Notes under the pieces: generated by a model
What the model saw: only the letters and a program-made list of their open reading frames with translations
The model's database searches: none
Told to the model about the DNA's origin: nothing
Translations under genes and position numbers: made by a program
Source of the DNA: Candidatus Blautia faecipullorum
GTDB taxonomy: Bacteria; Bacillota; Clostridia; Lachnospirales; Lachnospiraceae
Length of the DNA: 56,002 bases
Assembly: GCA_019115125.1 (NCBI GenBank)
Contig: DXEG01000022.1
Location: 1 to 56,002 of the forward strand
Reading direction: 5' to 3'
Shown: positions 25,504-34,900 of the stretch, in pieces
How positions within the stretch are numbered: the first letter of the stretch is position 1
How the letters are laid out: each line of letters opens with the position of its first letter

Positions 25504-25656
25504 CTAGCGTTACTATCAAAATATGTAAAATTTTCTATTGTTTTTTTGGTAGATTTTATTGCTGGCTGCAATTTTTTCTCTGTGATATACTGAGAGGGAA
25601 TATTCAAATGACAGCCACTGGAACGAAGTATTATTTACAATAGAAAGGCAGCGTAT

Positions 25657-26268
25657 ATGGCAAATCAGCAGAAATATGACCTGATTCTGGATGCTCTCCA
25701 GGAGCTTCTGGAGAACCAGCAGATACAGACGATATCCGTCAGTGAGATCGCGGAGACGGCCGGAATCGGAAAAGGAAGCATTTATTACTATTTTCCATCC
25801 AAGGACGCCATTCTTGAGGCCCTTGTGGAACGGAGCTATGAGAAGCCTCTGCGGACAGCGAAGGCCCTGGCGGAACGCACGGAGGTTTCTCCTTTTATCA
25901 GAATGGCCATGATCTTCGAGGCCTGCAGGAGCTCCTCCAGTGAATTCATTAAATCAGAAAACAATACGGATTCCGGTACACAGGAAAAAGCCTTCCTGCA
26001 CCAGAAATATGTGAATCACATCATTACGGAACTGAAGCCTGTTCTGGCGGAGATCATCCGGCAGGGAATCCAGAAAGGGGAAATCCACTTCAACGACCCG
26101 GATTCTCTGGCTGAGATCGTACTGATCGTTCTGACAGTTAAAATGGACAATACGCTGGTGCCCTCATCCCGGGAAGAAATTGAAAACACGATCAGCGCGC
26201 TGGTCTCACTTCTGGAAAAGGGTACGGAAAACCCGCCCGGATCTCTGAATTTCCTGATCAGCAGATAA
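25657..26268 (+). CDS. TetR/AcrR family transcriptional regulator
   Basis: 203 residues. The N-terminal helix-turn-helix spans about residues 6-50 (ISVSEIAETAGIGKGSIYYYFPSKDAILEAL); the rest is the ligand-binding helical domain. Divergent from the SCP2 operon with 247 bases between, containing two identical operator-like sites, so it probably represses that operon and responds to its product or a lipid. Ribosome binding site AGAAAGG. Confidence 0.9.
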   Translation: MANQQKYDLILDALQELLENQQIQTISVSEIAETAGIGKGSIYYYFPSKDAILEALVERSYEKPLRTAKALAERTEVSPFIRMAMIFEACRSSSSEFIKSENNTDSGTQEKAFLHQKYVNHIITELKPVLAEIIRQGIQKGEIHFNDPDSLAEIVLIVLTVKMDNTLVPSSREEIENTISALVSLLEKGTENPPGSLNFLISR

Positions 26269-26295
26269 GTACATCTGTATGTCTGAACTGATATT

Positions 26296-26330
26296 AAAAA
26301 ACGGGGATTCTGTCTGAAACAGAATCCCCG
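26296..26330 (-). terminator. Terminator of the P-loop protein gene
   Basis: CGGGGATTCTGT (26302-26313) pairs with ACAGAATCCCCG (26319-26330); on the minus strand the stem is followed by six T, so it ends the gene at 26372. Confidence 0.85.
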
Positions 26331-26371
26331 AAAAACCTTCCCCGTTATCATATGTAATTGGCAAAACAAAA

Positions 26372-26791
26372 TTATAAAGCTGTAATGATGCTGTCCTGGA
26401 ATGTTGCCGGAACTTCTTCCTTATCCAGTGACATACTGATAATGAAAGTAACTCCAAATTTCTCACCGACAGCTTTAAGCTGCTCCAGAGTGCTGGTAAT
26501 ATCCAGTCCTTCCAGTTTCGCTGTGGTCAGAAAGCTGTCCAGATATATCTGTTCAAGATCGTGATCCTGGGAAATGATACCGCAGACAAAACCGACAAAT
26601 TCATCGGCATTTTTGATAGGATATACGGAAACATCAATAAGACGAACTCTGTTGTTCAGCTCATACATGTGCTTTGTGCTTTTGTCCAAGTAAACAATGC
26701 TGCCATTCACGTTCCTAATTGCGCCGTTCACTTTGTCTAACAGTACTTTTGTTTTGCCCTTGCCTTTCCTTCCTACAATCAGTTCAACCAT
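26372..26791 (-). CDS. Small P-loop protein (PilT-like annotation), function unknown
   Basis: 139 residues from the ATG at 26791, which has AGGAGG at 8 bases; an upstream GTG at 26812 lacks one. Walker A is G7-T14 (GRKGKGKT) at the very N-terminus; QIYLDSF may be Walker B. Proteins of this kind in Lachnospiraceae are often labelled twitching motility PilT, but the protein is far too short for PilT and has none of its other motifs. No motility gene is near. Transcribed alone, with its own terminator. Confidence 0.7.
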   Translation of the reverse strand: MVELIVGRKGKGKTKVLLDKVNGAIRNVNGSIVYLDKSTKHMYELNNRVRLIDVSVYPIKNADEFVGFVCGIISQDHDLEQIYLDSFLTTAKLEGLDITSTLEQLKAVGEKFGVTFIISMSLDKEEVPATFQDSIITAL

Positions 26792-26895
26792 CCTGTTTTC
26801 CTCCTTAGACACAATTTAATATTAATTTTGAACAAAAACTTCAATTAATATGTTTCAATTATAGTGCATTTTATCAATAAATTCAATGCTTATTT

Positions 26896-26920
26896 CTGAA
26901 AAAAATCGGATTTTTTTCAG
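26896..26920 (-). terminator. Hairpin over the dac stop codon, possible terminator
   Basis: CTGAAAAAAATC (26896-26907) and GATTTTTTTCAG (26909-26920) are perfect inverted repeats with one central base. It overlaps the end of the carboxypeptidase gene. Confidence 0.5.
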
Positions 26921-28173
26921 GTGTTTTGTACAGCAATGACATTTTCCAGAAGAGAACTCATCTGCTGATACAGTGTTTCTTTTGTATCTGCCCCCATAAC
27001 AACAGCGATATAGGGTTCTCCGTAAGCGTCCTGACAGAGAAGAGCAAGACAGTTCCCTGCGTCGCTGGTGGTGCCGGTTTTTCCTCCAAGGATGGTAATT
27101 CCCTTAGGCGCGGTAGCCTCTCCGGTCAGATAATGATCCGTTGCAATAAGCGCTGTGCTCATATCCGCTCCTTCACTGTTCTTGTAGGAGACAGTATAGG
27201 AGCCCATCTGCGTGATGGTTGTGAATTCCGGATATTTCAGCGCCTCCTTCAGCATGAGATAGATATCATAGGGCGTTGTATAATGATTCTCGTCCTGAAG
27301 GCCATGGGGATTTGTAAAATGAGTTCCCGTACAGCCAAGCTGAGCCGCGGCGGTATTCATCATATTTACAAATTCCTCCGTACTGCCGCCGATATGGGTG
27401 GCAATAGCTGAGGCCGCGTCGTTGCCGGAATATACAAGCAGCCCGTGAACAAGCTGATCCATGGTGATCTGATCCCCGGGCTGAAGCCCGATCACCTGGG
27501 AGCCTTCTTCCAGAGTGACGTTTTCCTGGGTGATGGTCACCACATCGTCCATATTCCCATACTGAAAAGCAAGAAGGGCAGTCATGATTTTTGTAATGCT
27601 TGCAGGATAGACCCGGTCATAGGCGCCGTTGGCATAGAGCACTTCCTGATCGTTGAGATCCAGGAGCAATCCCTCCTGCCCCTCTCCAAGAGAGACAGAA
27701 TCCAGAAGCTGATCCCCGGATACCACACACAGATTTCCGGCAAAGGAAGCCGCTCTTCTTTCGGAATCATTTATCCGGTAGTCGGAAAATTCATTTTTCA
27801 CACTGTAGGAATGAACGGGGCCTGAAAAAACAGTGCCTTTCAGGAAGAATACGCCCGCTCCCGCTCCTCCCCCAAGAAGAAGAACCAGAAAAACGGACAG
27901 AATGATCCTGCGCCGTCTTCTTTTTCTCAGCCGTCTTAACTGCGCGGCGCGCCTTCTGCTGTTCTGGGAGCCGGACACCGCCCTGTTTTTGACAGTGCTG
28001 CCCGCCTCTCCGGCAGAGGCTCTCCGGGAACTGGAAGAAGCTGCCGGACGATTCCCGCTTTTTGTCCGGGCGGAGGAACGCTGGGCCGACTGATTTTTGC
28101 CGGATGCCGGTGCTTTTTTTCTGGGTGTGTCAGCATATGTGCCGGATTCCCGGCGCTGCCGTTCATTTCTCAT
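26917..28173 (-). CDS. D-alanyl-D-alanine carboxypeptidase (DacF-like)
   Basis: 418 residues. The first about 85 are Arg/Lys/Ser-rich and probably cytoplasmic, then one membrane segment (about 89-111), then a penicillin-binding domain with the triad SITK (YPASITKIM), SGN (YSGNDAAS) and KTG (GGKTGTTSD). It trims the terminal D-Ala of peptidoglycan. A membrane anchor at the N-terminus replaces the usual cleaved signal peptide and C-terminal amphipathic helix. Overlaps rodA by four bases, so it belongs to the shape cluster. Confidence 0.92.
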   Translation of the reverse strand: MRNERQRRESGTYADTPRKKAPASGKNQSAQRSSARTKSGNRPAASSSSRRASAGEAGSTVKNRAVSGSQNSRRRAAQLRRLRKRRRRRIILSVFLVLLLGGGAGAGVFFLKGTVFSGPVHSYSVKNEFSDYRINDSERRAASFAGNLCVVSGDQLLDSVSLGEGQEGLLLDLNDQEVLYANGAYDRVYPASITKIMTALLAFQYGNMDDVVTITQENVTLEEGSQVIGLQPGDQITMDQLVHGLLVYSGNDAASAIATHIGGSTEEFVNMMNTAAAQLGCTGTHFTNPHGLQDENHYTTPYDIYLMLKEALKYPEFTTITQMGSYTVSYKNSEGADMSTALIATDHYLTGEATAPKGITILGGKTGTTSDAGNCLALLCQDAYGEPYIAVVMGADTKETLYQQMSSLLENVIAVQNT

Positions 28174-29330
28174 AAATACTCCTCTTTCTGGATGATAGTG
28201 TTCTTTTGAATCTCTTTATTGTAGGCACTGCTCTGAAGCCCTACGTTTAATACGAGCCCCATTCCCATATAAAGGCTGATCAGGGAAGAAAGGCCGTAGC
28301 TTACAAAAGGCAGCGGCGTCCCGGTGTTGGGTCCCATCCCGGTAGCCACACAGATATTCAAAAAGCTCTGAAAGGCCACCACGCTTCCCATACCGCAACA
28401 GATGATCTTTCCAGCCAGATCCTTCGCCCGGAAGCTCATGCGTATACATTCCGCGGAGATCATCAGCAGAAGGAGGATGATCACCGTACAGCCGATAAAT
28501 CCATACTCCTCTCCCGCCACGGCAAAAATAAAGTCCGTTTGGTTTTCAGAGACAAAATTTCCATCGTTTACAGAGGTTACATCTTCGTCTCCCGACAGCC
28601 GTTTTCCGATCAGCTCTCCGGAAGCGATCGCTGTCTGGGAGTTGTTCTGCTGCTCTATATCATCCTGATATTCCTCATTTTCCGGATAAAGAAAAGCCAT
28701 AATACGGTTTCGCTGATAATCCTGGATCAGCTTCTGATCGGGCTGGACGACAATGATCAGGAAAATGATCATCAGCGGAATGGCGATCAAAAGCGTTCCT
28801 CCGATAATACGGTAGCTGATTCCCGCAATATAGATCAGCACACAGAAAATGAGAAGGATCATGATCGTATTTTTCATATCCGGCTGCTCATAGATGAGAA
28901 AAAGCGGCACTGCCAGAAGCGCCAGAGCTTTTATAATGGTGCGGAAAGTATTCAGATTCTCTTCATGATCCATAAAAAAACGGGCAAAGAAAAGAATGAT
29001 CACGATTTTGGAAAGCTCGGTAGGCTGGAAACGGACAAAGCCGAAATCGATCCATCTGGCAGCTCCGTTGGCGGTATCTCCGAAAAGACGTACCAGAAGC
29101 AGCAGGACGATATTGGCTCCGTACATGATCCACTGGAAATTTAATATCCAGGAATAATCCATCAGAGAGAGGATCACCATGAGGATAACCCCCACGATGA
29201 CTCCCTCTAACTGGCGGTAGCGCAGATCCTCTCTCGCCGCAGATACCAGTATGACACCGATAGCGCTGAGAGCAAAGAGAAAAAGCATCAGTCTGAAATT
29301 ATAGAACCGTAATTTATATTGTTTTATCAT
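28170..29330 (-). CDS. rodA: RodA-type SEDS peptidoglycan polymerase
   Basis: 386 residues from the ATG at 29330 (MIKQYKLRFYNFRLML), with an AAAGGA site; a longer reading from 29423 would run through minE. Ten hydrophobic segments are evident. FGFVRFQPTELSK-like and PNTGTPLPFVSYG motifs are SEDS signatures. It polymerises glycan strands with the class B PBP, here mrdA of the same cluster. Confidence 0.93.
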   Translation of the reverse strand: MIKQYKLRFYNFRLMLFLFALSAIGVILVSAAREDLRYRQLEGVIVGVILMVILSLMDYSWILNFQWIMYGANIVLLLLVRLFGDTANGAARWIDFGFVRFQPTELSKIVIILFFARFFMDHEENLNTFRTIIKALALLAVPLFLIYEQPDMKNTIMILLIFCVLIYIAGISYRIIGGTLLIAIPLMIIFLIIVVQPDQKLIQDYQRNRIMAFLYPENEEYQDDIEQQNNSQTAIASGELIGKRLSGDEDVTSVNDGNFVSENQTDFIFAVAGEEYGFIGCTVIILLLLMISAECIRMSFRAKDLAGKIICCGMGSVVAFQSFLNICVATGMGPNTGTPLPFVSYGLSSLISLYMGMGLVLNVGLQSSAYNKEIQKNTIIQKEEYL

Positions 29331-29331
29331 T

Positions 29332-29577
29332 CTATCCTTTGTTCCTTTTTGATCTGACCGGTATGTCCGCATGGAGTACAGGCGGTTCCTGGGTGATCCG
29401 GATGCGGACCTGGGTTTCGTCAATTGAAATATATTTTTTTACTGTATGTATCATATCGTTTTTCAGCATTTTCATCATCTGCGGAGAGCAGTCGATCCGC
29501 TCTGAGACCAGAAGAAGCTTCATTCTTTCCCTGGCATAGCCCCCGGATCGTCCTTTTCCATGTAAAGGAAATTTCAC
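29332..29577 (-). CDS. minE: Cell division topological specificity factor MinE
   Basis: 81 residues from the GTG at 29577, behind GGAGGGG with 6-base spacing. ARERMKLLLVSERID matches the MinD-binding region and VKKYISIDETQVRIRI the topological domain. MinE drives MinD off the membrane at midcell in oscillating systems. Follows minD by 28 bases. Confidence 0.9.
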   Translation of the reverse strand: MKFPLHGKGRSGGYARERMKLLLVSERIDCSPQMMKMLKNDMIHTVKKYISIDETQVRIRITQEPPVLHADIPVRSKRNKG

Positions 29578-29605
29578 CGGAATCCCCTCCTTTTCTTCAG
29601 AGACG

Positions 29606-30397
29606 CTACTGTTTCTTAAAAATTTCACTGAGGCGGCGGAACATGCCCTTTTTTTCACGGATTTCCATAAACGGAACATCCTCGCCCAGAATACGGCGGC
29701 AGATATTGCGGTACTCCTCCTCTGCCTGAGATTTTTTTCCGGACAGAGGCTCTCCCTGGTTGGTAGAGACTACGATCTGTTCATCGTCAATAATAGTTCC
29801 GATCAGATCCACCGCAAGGATTTCTATCACGTCGTCCACCGACATCATATCGCCTCTGGCGATCATATCCGGCCGGAGACGGTTGACAATAAGCTGGATG
29901 TTTCTCAGGCCGCCGGCCTCAAGGAGACCGATGATCCTGTCGGCGTCACGAATCGCCGAAACCTCCGGGGTCGTTACCACCAGCGCTCTCTCCGCGCCTG
30001 CTACCGCGTTTTTGAATCCCTGCTCAATTCCTGCGGGACAGTCCAGCAGAATATAGTCAAATTCCTCTCTCAGCTCATCCGTCAGCTTGATCATCTGCTC
30101 CGGTGAAACCGCGGACTTGTCCTTTGTCTGAGCAGAAGGCAGCAGAAAAAGCTCCGGATGGCGCTTATCCTTGATCAGCGCCTGTTTCAGGCGGCAGCTC
30201 CCGCTGATCACATCCACCAGATTGTAGACGATCCTGTTTTCCAATCCAAGCACCACATCCAGATTACGAAGCCCTATATCGGTATCCACCACAACCGTCT
30301 TTTTGCCGAGCATGGCAAGACCTGTGCCGATATTTGCGACGGTGGTGGTTTTGCCGACGCCGCCTTTTCCGGATGTAATAACAATGACTTCACCCAT
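29606..30397 (-). CDS. minD: Septum-site-determining ATPase MinD
   Basis: 263 residues. Deviant Walker A GKGGVGKTT (residues 10-18), DTDIGLRNLD and DCPAGIEQGF are diagnostic; the C-terminal FRRLSEIFKKQ is the amphipathic membrane-targeting helix. It normally recruits MinC to block FtsZ at the poles, but no minC lies between mrdA and minD here. Confidence 0.96.
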   Translation of the reverse strand: MGEVIVITSGKGGVGKTTTVANIGTGLAMLGKKTVVVDTDIGLRNLDVVLGLENRIVYNLVDVISGSCRLKQALIKDKRHPELFLLPSAQTKDKSAVSPEQMIKLTDELREEFDYILLDCPAGIEQGFKNAVAGAERALVVTTPEVSAIRDADRIIGLLEAGGLRNIQLIVNRLRPDMIARGDMMSVDDVIEILAVDLIGTIIDDEQIVVSTNQGEPLSGKKSQAEEEYRNICRRILGEDVPFMEIREKKGMFRRLSEIFKKQ

Positions 30398-30490
30398 GTT
30401 TCTGATTCCTCCTAAAAGATATGTTCCATGTTTCTGGTATTCTCTTATGTGCTTTTGCCTGTATGGTTTTACCAGATATCAACATGTACA

Positions 30491-33391
30491 CTAGTCGTTG
30501 GAGGTGTTGCTGACATCTGTGGAAGCATAGCCTGTTAAAATATCCTCTTCATCCGCAAGGCCGAAGATATATTCAATAATGTCGTTGGCCGTCGTACACG
30601 CGTTTCCGGAAGAAAACGAATTGGGGATCCTCACCGCAATGGCGTATTGAGGCTGATCCGACGGCGCGTATCCGATAAAAAGTCCGTGGTTCGGCTGGGT
30701 ATAATCAATTTCCGCGGTACCTGTCTTTCCGGAAAGACTCACGCCCAGTCCGCTGAATTCACTGTGGTTCTGGATCACTCTGTACATTCCGTCGTGAATA
30801 TCCGCCCACACATTCGCGGGGACGTCTGTCATTTCACTTTCCACAGAAACATCATAGGTCTCCTGGGTCTGGCCTTCCGAGTCCGTAACCCTGTCCAGCA
30901 GGGAAAGATTATATACGGTTCCCGACGTAGCGATCGCCGTTACATAGCGTGCGAGCTGGCTGGTGCTGTACAGGTGATTTCCCTGGCCGATATAGGAAGG
31001 AACCGCATTGATGTCTGAAAAATGAGGGGTTCCCTCTGCAAGCTCAATTCCTGTCTTTTTATCCAGTCCGAATTCCGACGCGTATTTCTGCAGCTTTGTG
31101 AGACTCAGATTCTCCGAAAATTCATCCTCCGCGTTTTTTCCCGCCTGATAGCCGATCATATTGAAGAATACGTTGCAGGACTGCTCGATGGCACCCCGGA
31201 TCTCCAGGGAACCGTGACCGGCTTTGTTCCAGCAGCCGATAGGCGGATTTACCAGATCGAAGGAGCCGGAACATTCAATATAAGTTCCGTCGTCAATGAT
31301 ATCCTCCATCATACCAGTAACAGCGGAAACCAGCTTAAAGGTAGAACCGGGCGCCGTCGTCTGCTGGGTGGCCTTATTGAAAAACGGGCTGGACTGATCC
31401 AGGGCCAGCTTTGTATAGTAATCTGTATCCATATCATTGCTCAGGCGGTTATTGTCATACCCCGGATAGGAAACACAGGCGAGAACCTTTCCCGTATTCA
31501 CATCCGTGATCACTGCCGAGGCGGAGCAGGGGGTCAGGGCAAGCTGCGCCGGCTCGATCTCCAGAGTGGAAATCTTGTTGATCATGAAGTCATAGGCGCT
31601 CATTGCCCCTGACGCCAGGCTTTCATAGGTACTGTCTTCCTTGGAAAGAACTCCCTGCTCATACAGCACCAGGCAAAGCTCCTGGCCTGAAATTTCATCG
31701 TTCATGAGCAGATACTTGTACAGAAGCTTGGAAAATCCTGTATCTGTTTTCAGGTAATCCGTAATATAGGACGTCAGGGCCTGATATATCTCGGCTGAAT
31801 CCAGATACTCTCCCTCCGGAGAGATCACAGAAATATCGATCCAGTTCTGACTGGCGGCATAATTGAGATATTCCTTGAGACTGATGCTCTCATCCACAGC
31901 CCATGCCTGATAAGTAGCGTCCGAGGTGTCTACCGCGTCCCGGGATATGACGCCCAGCGTGTCTCTCAGCACAGTGTCGCAGATATAGGAGAGATATTCC
32001 TGCATCTCTTTGCTTTCATTCTTATAGGCGGGAGGATTGTCCCCGGTCAGCCTGATAGTTATTGTATCAAAAATTTCCTGCTGCTTTTGTTGAAATCTGG
32101 CATATAAATTTTTTTCTGTATCAGAAGCGTTTTCATCGTTAAATTTGTTGATGTCAATCACACTGTTGGATACCAGGGCATTGTAAACATCATATATGGG
32201 AACGACGATCTGGGCGGCGTCCTGCACGGCGTCATAGTCAAATTCCTTCACTGCCTCGATACGGTTCAGAAGAATACCCGCCACCCTCTGCTTTAATATC
32301 TGATAGATCGCGGACTGCCAGTCGGAATCAATGGTCAGATACACATCATTTCCCGCCTTCGGCTCCACAGTTGTGCTTTCGTCTATCTTAAGAACCTTTC
32401 CCAGGTTATCCACAGTAACGGTCTCCTGGCCGTCTGTCCCCTGAAGATCCAGCTCCATGTACTGCTCTATGCCGGCCTTTCCCACGATGGCGTCATTGGA
32501 ATAATCGGGATTTTCTTTTTTCAGGTCCTCCAGCTCCTCCGCCGAAGCCCGGCCCGTATATCCAAGGATCGGCCCCATGCTTTCGTCGTCTATATACTGG
32601 CGCACGGAATCCTCCAGTACCTCGATCCCCTGGAGTTCATTCTGATTTTCCATAACGGCGGCCACAGTGCTTTCACTGACGTTTGTGGCAATGGTTACAG
32701 CCATGTATCTCTGGAAAGTATTGGTGCTGAGCTCATAACGCATAATGGCGATATCCAGGATCTCCTGCTTGGTCAGCTCCTGGGGAAGGCCGTAGGTATC
32801 CAGCTCCTCCTGGGTGTATGCGTCCTCGCCGTACAAAACAATAGAAAACCCATCGCTGCCGCTGAGAAAATCCATCATTTCATCGGCAGTGGCATTGGCT
32901 TCCTCCTTGCTCATATCGTCAATAAGAGGATATCCGAAGATATCTGCCCGGAATCTGTCAAGGGTGAAGCCCTCGTCCACATCAAAGGCATAGCTGCCGT
33001 TTTCATCTACCATGATATGAAAATCATGGGACAGGGAGTCGCCGTTTTCTGACAGGATCCTCAGGACCTTATACGCCACACCGTTCAGCGTCAGATTTTT
33101 TTGTCTGGTCGTTTCATAGCTACCGTTATCCTCAAATGTAAGAGAATAAGAAAGAATATTAGAAGCCACAAGGGTTCCGTTTCTGTCGTATATATTGCCT
33201 CTGGTGCTTTTCAGAACACGGGTTTTTGTAGTCCTGCTCTGGAATTCACTGATATAATTCTCGCCCTGAATGATCTGCAGCCGAAAAAGCTGACGGACTA
33301 AAATAAATGACATCAGGACAAAAACCATCAGCAGCACCGTCGTTCTTTTCAGTTGTATTCTTTTGATCAGTTTTTTTATTTTAGTACCCAA
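30491..33391 (-). CDS. mrdA: Penicillin-binding protein 2, class B transpeptidase
   Basis: 966 residues. One membrane segment at about 16-34 is followed by the pedestal domain (TRGNIYDRNGTLVA) and a transpeptidase domain with the nucleophile near residue 685 (GSTFKLV), SCN (EQSCNVFFNM) and KTGTAE. The nucleophile lies about 350 residues later than in E. coli PBP2, so a large extra domain or insertion sits between pedestal and catalytic domains (about residues 330-640). It cross-links peptidoglycan for cell elongation with RodA. Overlaps mreD by 16 bases. Confidence 0.93.
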   Translation of the reverse strand: MGTKIKKLIKRIQLKRTTVLLMVFVLMSFILVRQLFRLQIIQGENYISEFQSRTTKTRVLKSTRGNIYDRNGTLVASNILSYSLTFEDNGSYETTRQKNLTLNGVAYKVLRILSENGDSLSHDFHIMVDENGSYAFDVDEGFTLDRFRADIFGYPLIDDMSKEEANATADEMMDFLSGSDGFSIVLYGEDAYTQEELDTYGLPQELTKQEILDIAIMRYELSTNTFQRYMAVTIATNVSESTVAAVMENQNELQGIEVLEDSVRQYIDDESMGPILGYTGRASAEELEDLKKENPDYSNDAIVGKAGIEQYMELDLQGTDGQETVTVDNLGKVLKIDESTTVEPKAGNDVYLTIDSDWQSAIYQILKQRVAGILLNRIEAVKEFDYDAVQDAAQIVVPIYDVYNALVSNSVIDINKFNDENASDTEKNLYARFQQKQQEIFDTITIRLTGDNPPAYKNESKEMQEYLSYICDTVLRDTLGVISRDAVDTSDATYQAWAVDESISLKEYLNYAASQNWIDISVISPEGEYLDSAEIYQALTSYITDYLKTDTGFSKLLYKYLLMNDEISGQELCLVLYEQGVLSKEDSTYESLASGAMSAYDFMINKISTLEIEPAQLALTPCSASAVITDVNTGKVLACVSYPGYDNNRLSNDMDTDYYTKLALDQSSPFFNKATQQTTAPGSTFKLVSAVTGMMEDIIDDGTYIECSGSFDLVNPPIGCWNKAGHGSLEIRGAIEQSCNVFFNMIGYQAGKNAEDEFSENLSLTKLQKYASEFGLDKKTGIELAEGTPHFSDINAVPSYIGQGNHLYSTSQLARYVTAIATSGTVYNLSLLDRVTDSEGQTQETYDVSVESEMTDVPANVWADIHDGMYRVIQNHSEFSGLGVSLSGKTGTAEIDYTQPNHGLFIGYAPSDQPQYAIAVRIPNSFSSGNACTTANDIIEYIFGLADEEDILTGYASTDVSNTSND

Positions 33392-33903
33392 ATAGACTCA
33401 CTTTCTTTCCTTGTAGGGGTCATAAACCGTCGGTTTACATGGTAAAAAATTTTATAGACGATCACTGTCAAAAAGACTGTATAAACGATTTCAGGAATGA
33501 TGATCCTGTATACATAGGTAAAAAGGCCCACTCGTCCTCTGAGCAGAAACTGCAGTACATAAACCGCGAGTCCGTAAAGGAGATCCATTGCTGCCGTAAG
33601 AAACATGGGAACCTTAATATCGTCGTCATAATAAATCCGAAACGCATATCCGCTGAAAAAGCCGATATACATATAGATCAGCGCGTAAAATCCGAAAAGG
33701 GATCCATAAAAAAGATCGATCAGAAGACCGCTGAAAAAGCCGGTCCACATTCCGCTCTTGCGGCCCCGCATCAATCCCATGGACACACAGAGGACCAGCA
33801 GCAGGTTCGGCGTAATAGAGCCAATGGAAAACAGGTGGAATATCGTGGTCTGCAGAAGAAAACATACGATGATCATAAAAAACAGCACAATCTTGCTTTT
33901 CAT
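33376..33903 (-). CDS. mreD: Rod shape-determining protein MreD
   Basis: 175 residues, five to six hydrophobic segments starting KIVLFFMIIVCFLLQTTIF. RGRKSGMWTGFFSGLLIDLFYG is the recognisable MreD core. Integral membrane part of the elongasome. Overlaps mreC by four bases and mrdA by 16. Confidence 0.9.
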   Translation of the reverse strand: MKSKIVLFFMIIVCFLLQTTIFHLFSIGSITPNLLLVLCVSMGLMRGRKSGMWTGFFSGLLIDLFYGSLFGFYALIYMYIGFFSGYAFRIYYDDDIKVPMFLTAAMDLLYGLAVYVLQFLLRGRVGLFTYVYRIIIPEIVYTVFLTVIVYKIFYHVNRRFMTPTRKESESIWVLK

Positions 33904-34841
33904 TCCGCTGCTCCTTCCTGCACGCCGTTTTCCTCTGTTCCCGATCCTTCCGTACCGTCAGTCTCCCCCTCTCCCTGAATGGAATCCTGCTTATTGACGG
34001 TGATCACAAACACATCCTTAAGATGCTGAAAATCCACCGGGGTTACGATCGTGCCTTTTTTTGTCAGATTATTGGTATCCAGCTCCACCTCGCTGACGTA
34101 GCCGATAAAAAGTCCCTCCACATATTTTTCACTGATATTGGAGGTAACGATCCTTTCTCCCACTGTCACCTGATCTTCCTGATCGTACAACTGGGTAAAA
34201 CGGAGCTTTCCCTCGTCTATCAGCTCCAGATCTCCCTCCACCACGCAGTTGTCGTCCGTGCTGACCGTCATGGCGCTGACATTGCTGCTGTCGTCAATGA
34301 TCGCGCGGACCGTCGCCCAGGTAGATCCCACCTCTGTGACGATCCCCACGAGGCCTTTTCCCGCGATGACGTTGTTGTCCACACGCACGCCGTCGTTGCT
34401 GCCACGGTTAATGATAAAAGTGTCGTACCAGTTGCCGGGGTCCTTGGAGATGATCCTGGCCGCGATCTTCGGATAGTCGGAGTATTCTTCATCCAGATCA
34501 TAAAGCTGCTCCAGTCTTGTAAGCTCCGCCTGATCCTGGATCAGAATATTGTTCTGGTCCGTCAGGGTATCCACCGTTGCCTGCAGCTCCTCATTGGCGT
34601 CGATCAGAGCCTGTTTATCCTGAAAAGAGCTGTGAACGTCCGTTACCCACTGACCAATACGGGCAATGGAATTTTCAAAAGGGATCACGAGCATTCCCGC
34701 CGCCTCCTGAAACGGCGCGGACGTCACCCCGGAAGCCAGGGCGGCGATAATGGCGCTGATACAAAGAAAGGTCATGATCGCCAGAAGATGTTTACTTTTT
34801 AAATGAATATGAAATCGAAAAAATTTTTTCAGTTTTTTCAT
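33900..34841 (-). CDS. mreC: Rod shape-determining protein MreC
   Basis: 313 residues. A membrane segment at about 18-38 is followed by a coiled coil (about 70-110) and a beta-rich periplasm-facing region with ARIISKDPGNWYDTFIINRGSNDGV and GLVGIVTEVG, typical of MreC. The C-terminus is Glu/Gly-rich. Scaffolds PBP2 and RodA. Confidence 0.93.
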   Translation of the reverse strand: MKKLKKFFRFHIHLKSKHLLAIMTFLCISAIIAALASGVTSAPFQEAAGMLVIPFENSIARIGQWVTDVHSSFQDKQALIDANEELQATVDTLTDQNNILIQDQAELTRLEQLYDLDEEYSDYPKIAARIISKDPGNWYDTFIINRGSNDGVRVDNNVIAGKGLVGIVTEVGSTWATVRAIIDDSSNVSAMTVSTDDNCVVEGDLELIDEGKLRFTQLYDQEDQVTVGERIVTSNISEKYVEGLFIGYVSEVELDTNNLTKKGTIVTPVDFQHLKDVFVITVNKQDSIQGEGETDGTEGSGTEENGVQEGAAE

Positions 34842-34900
34842 GAATAATTCCCCTAAAAGATACCGAAAGGCTATCTTCTATCGCCCCAGCAGGCGATATC

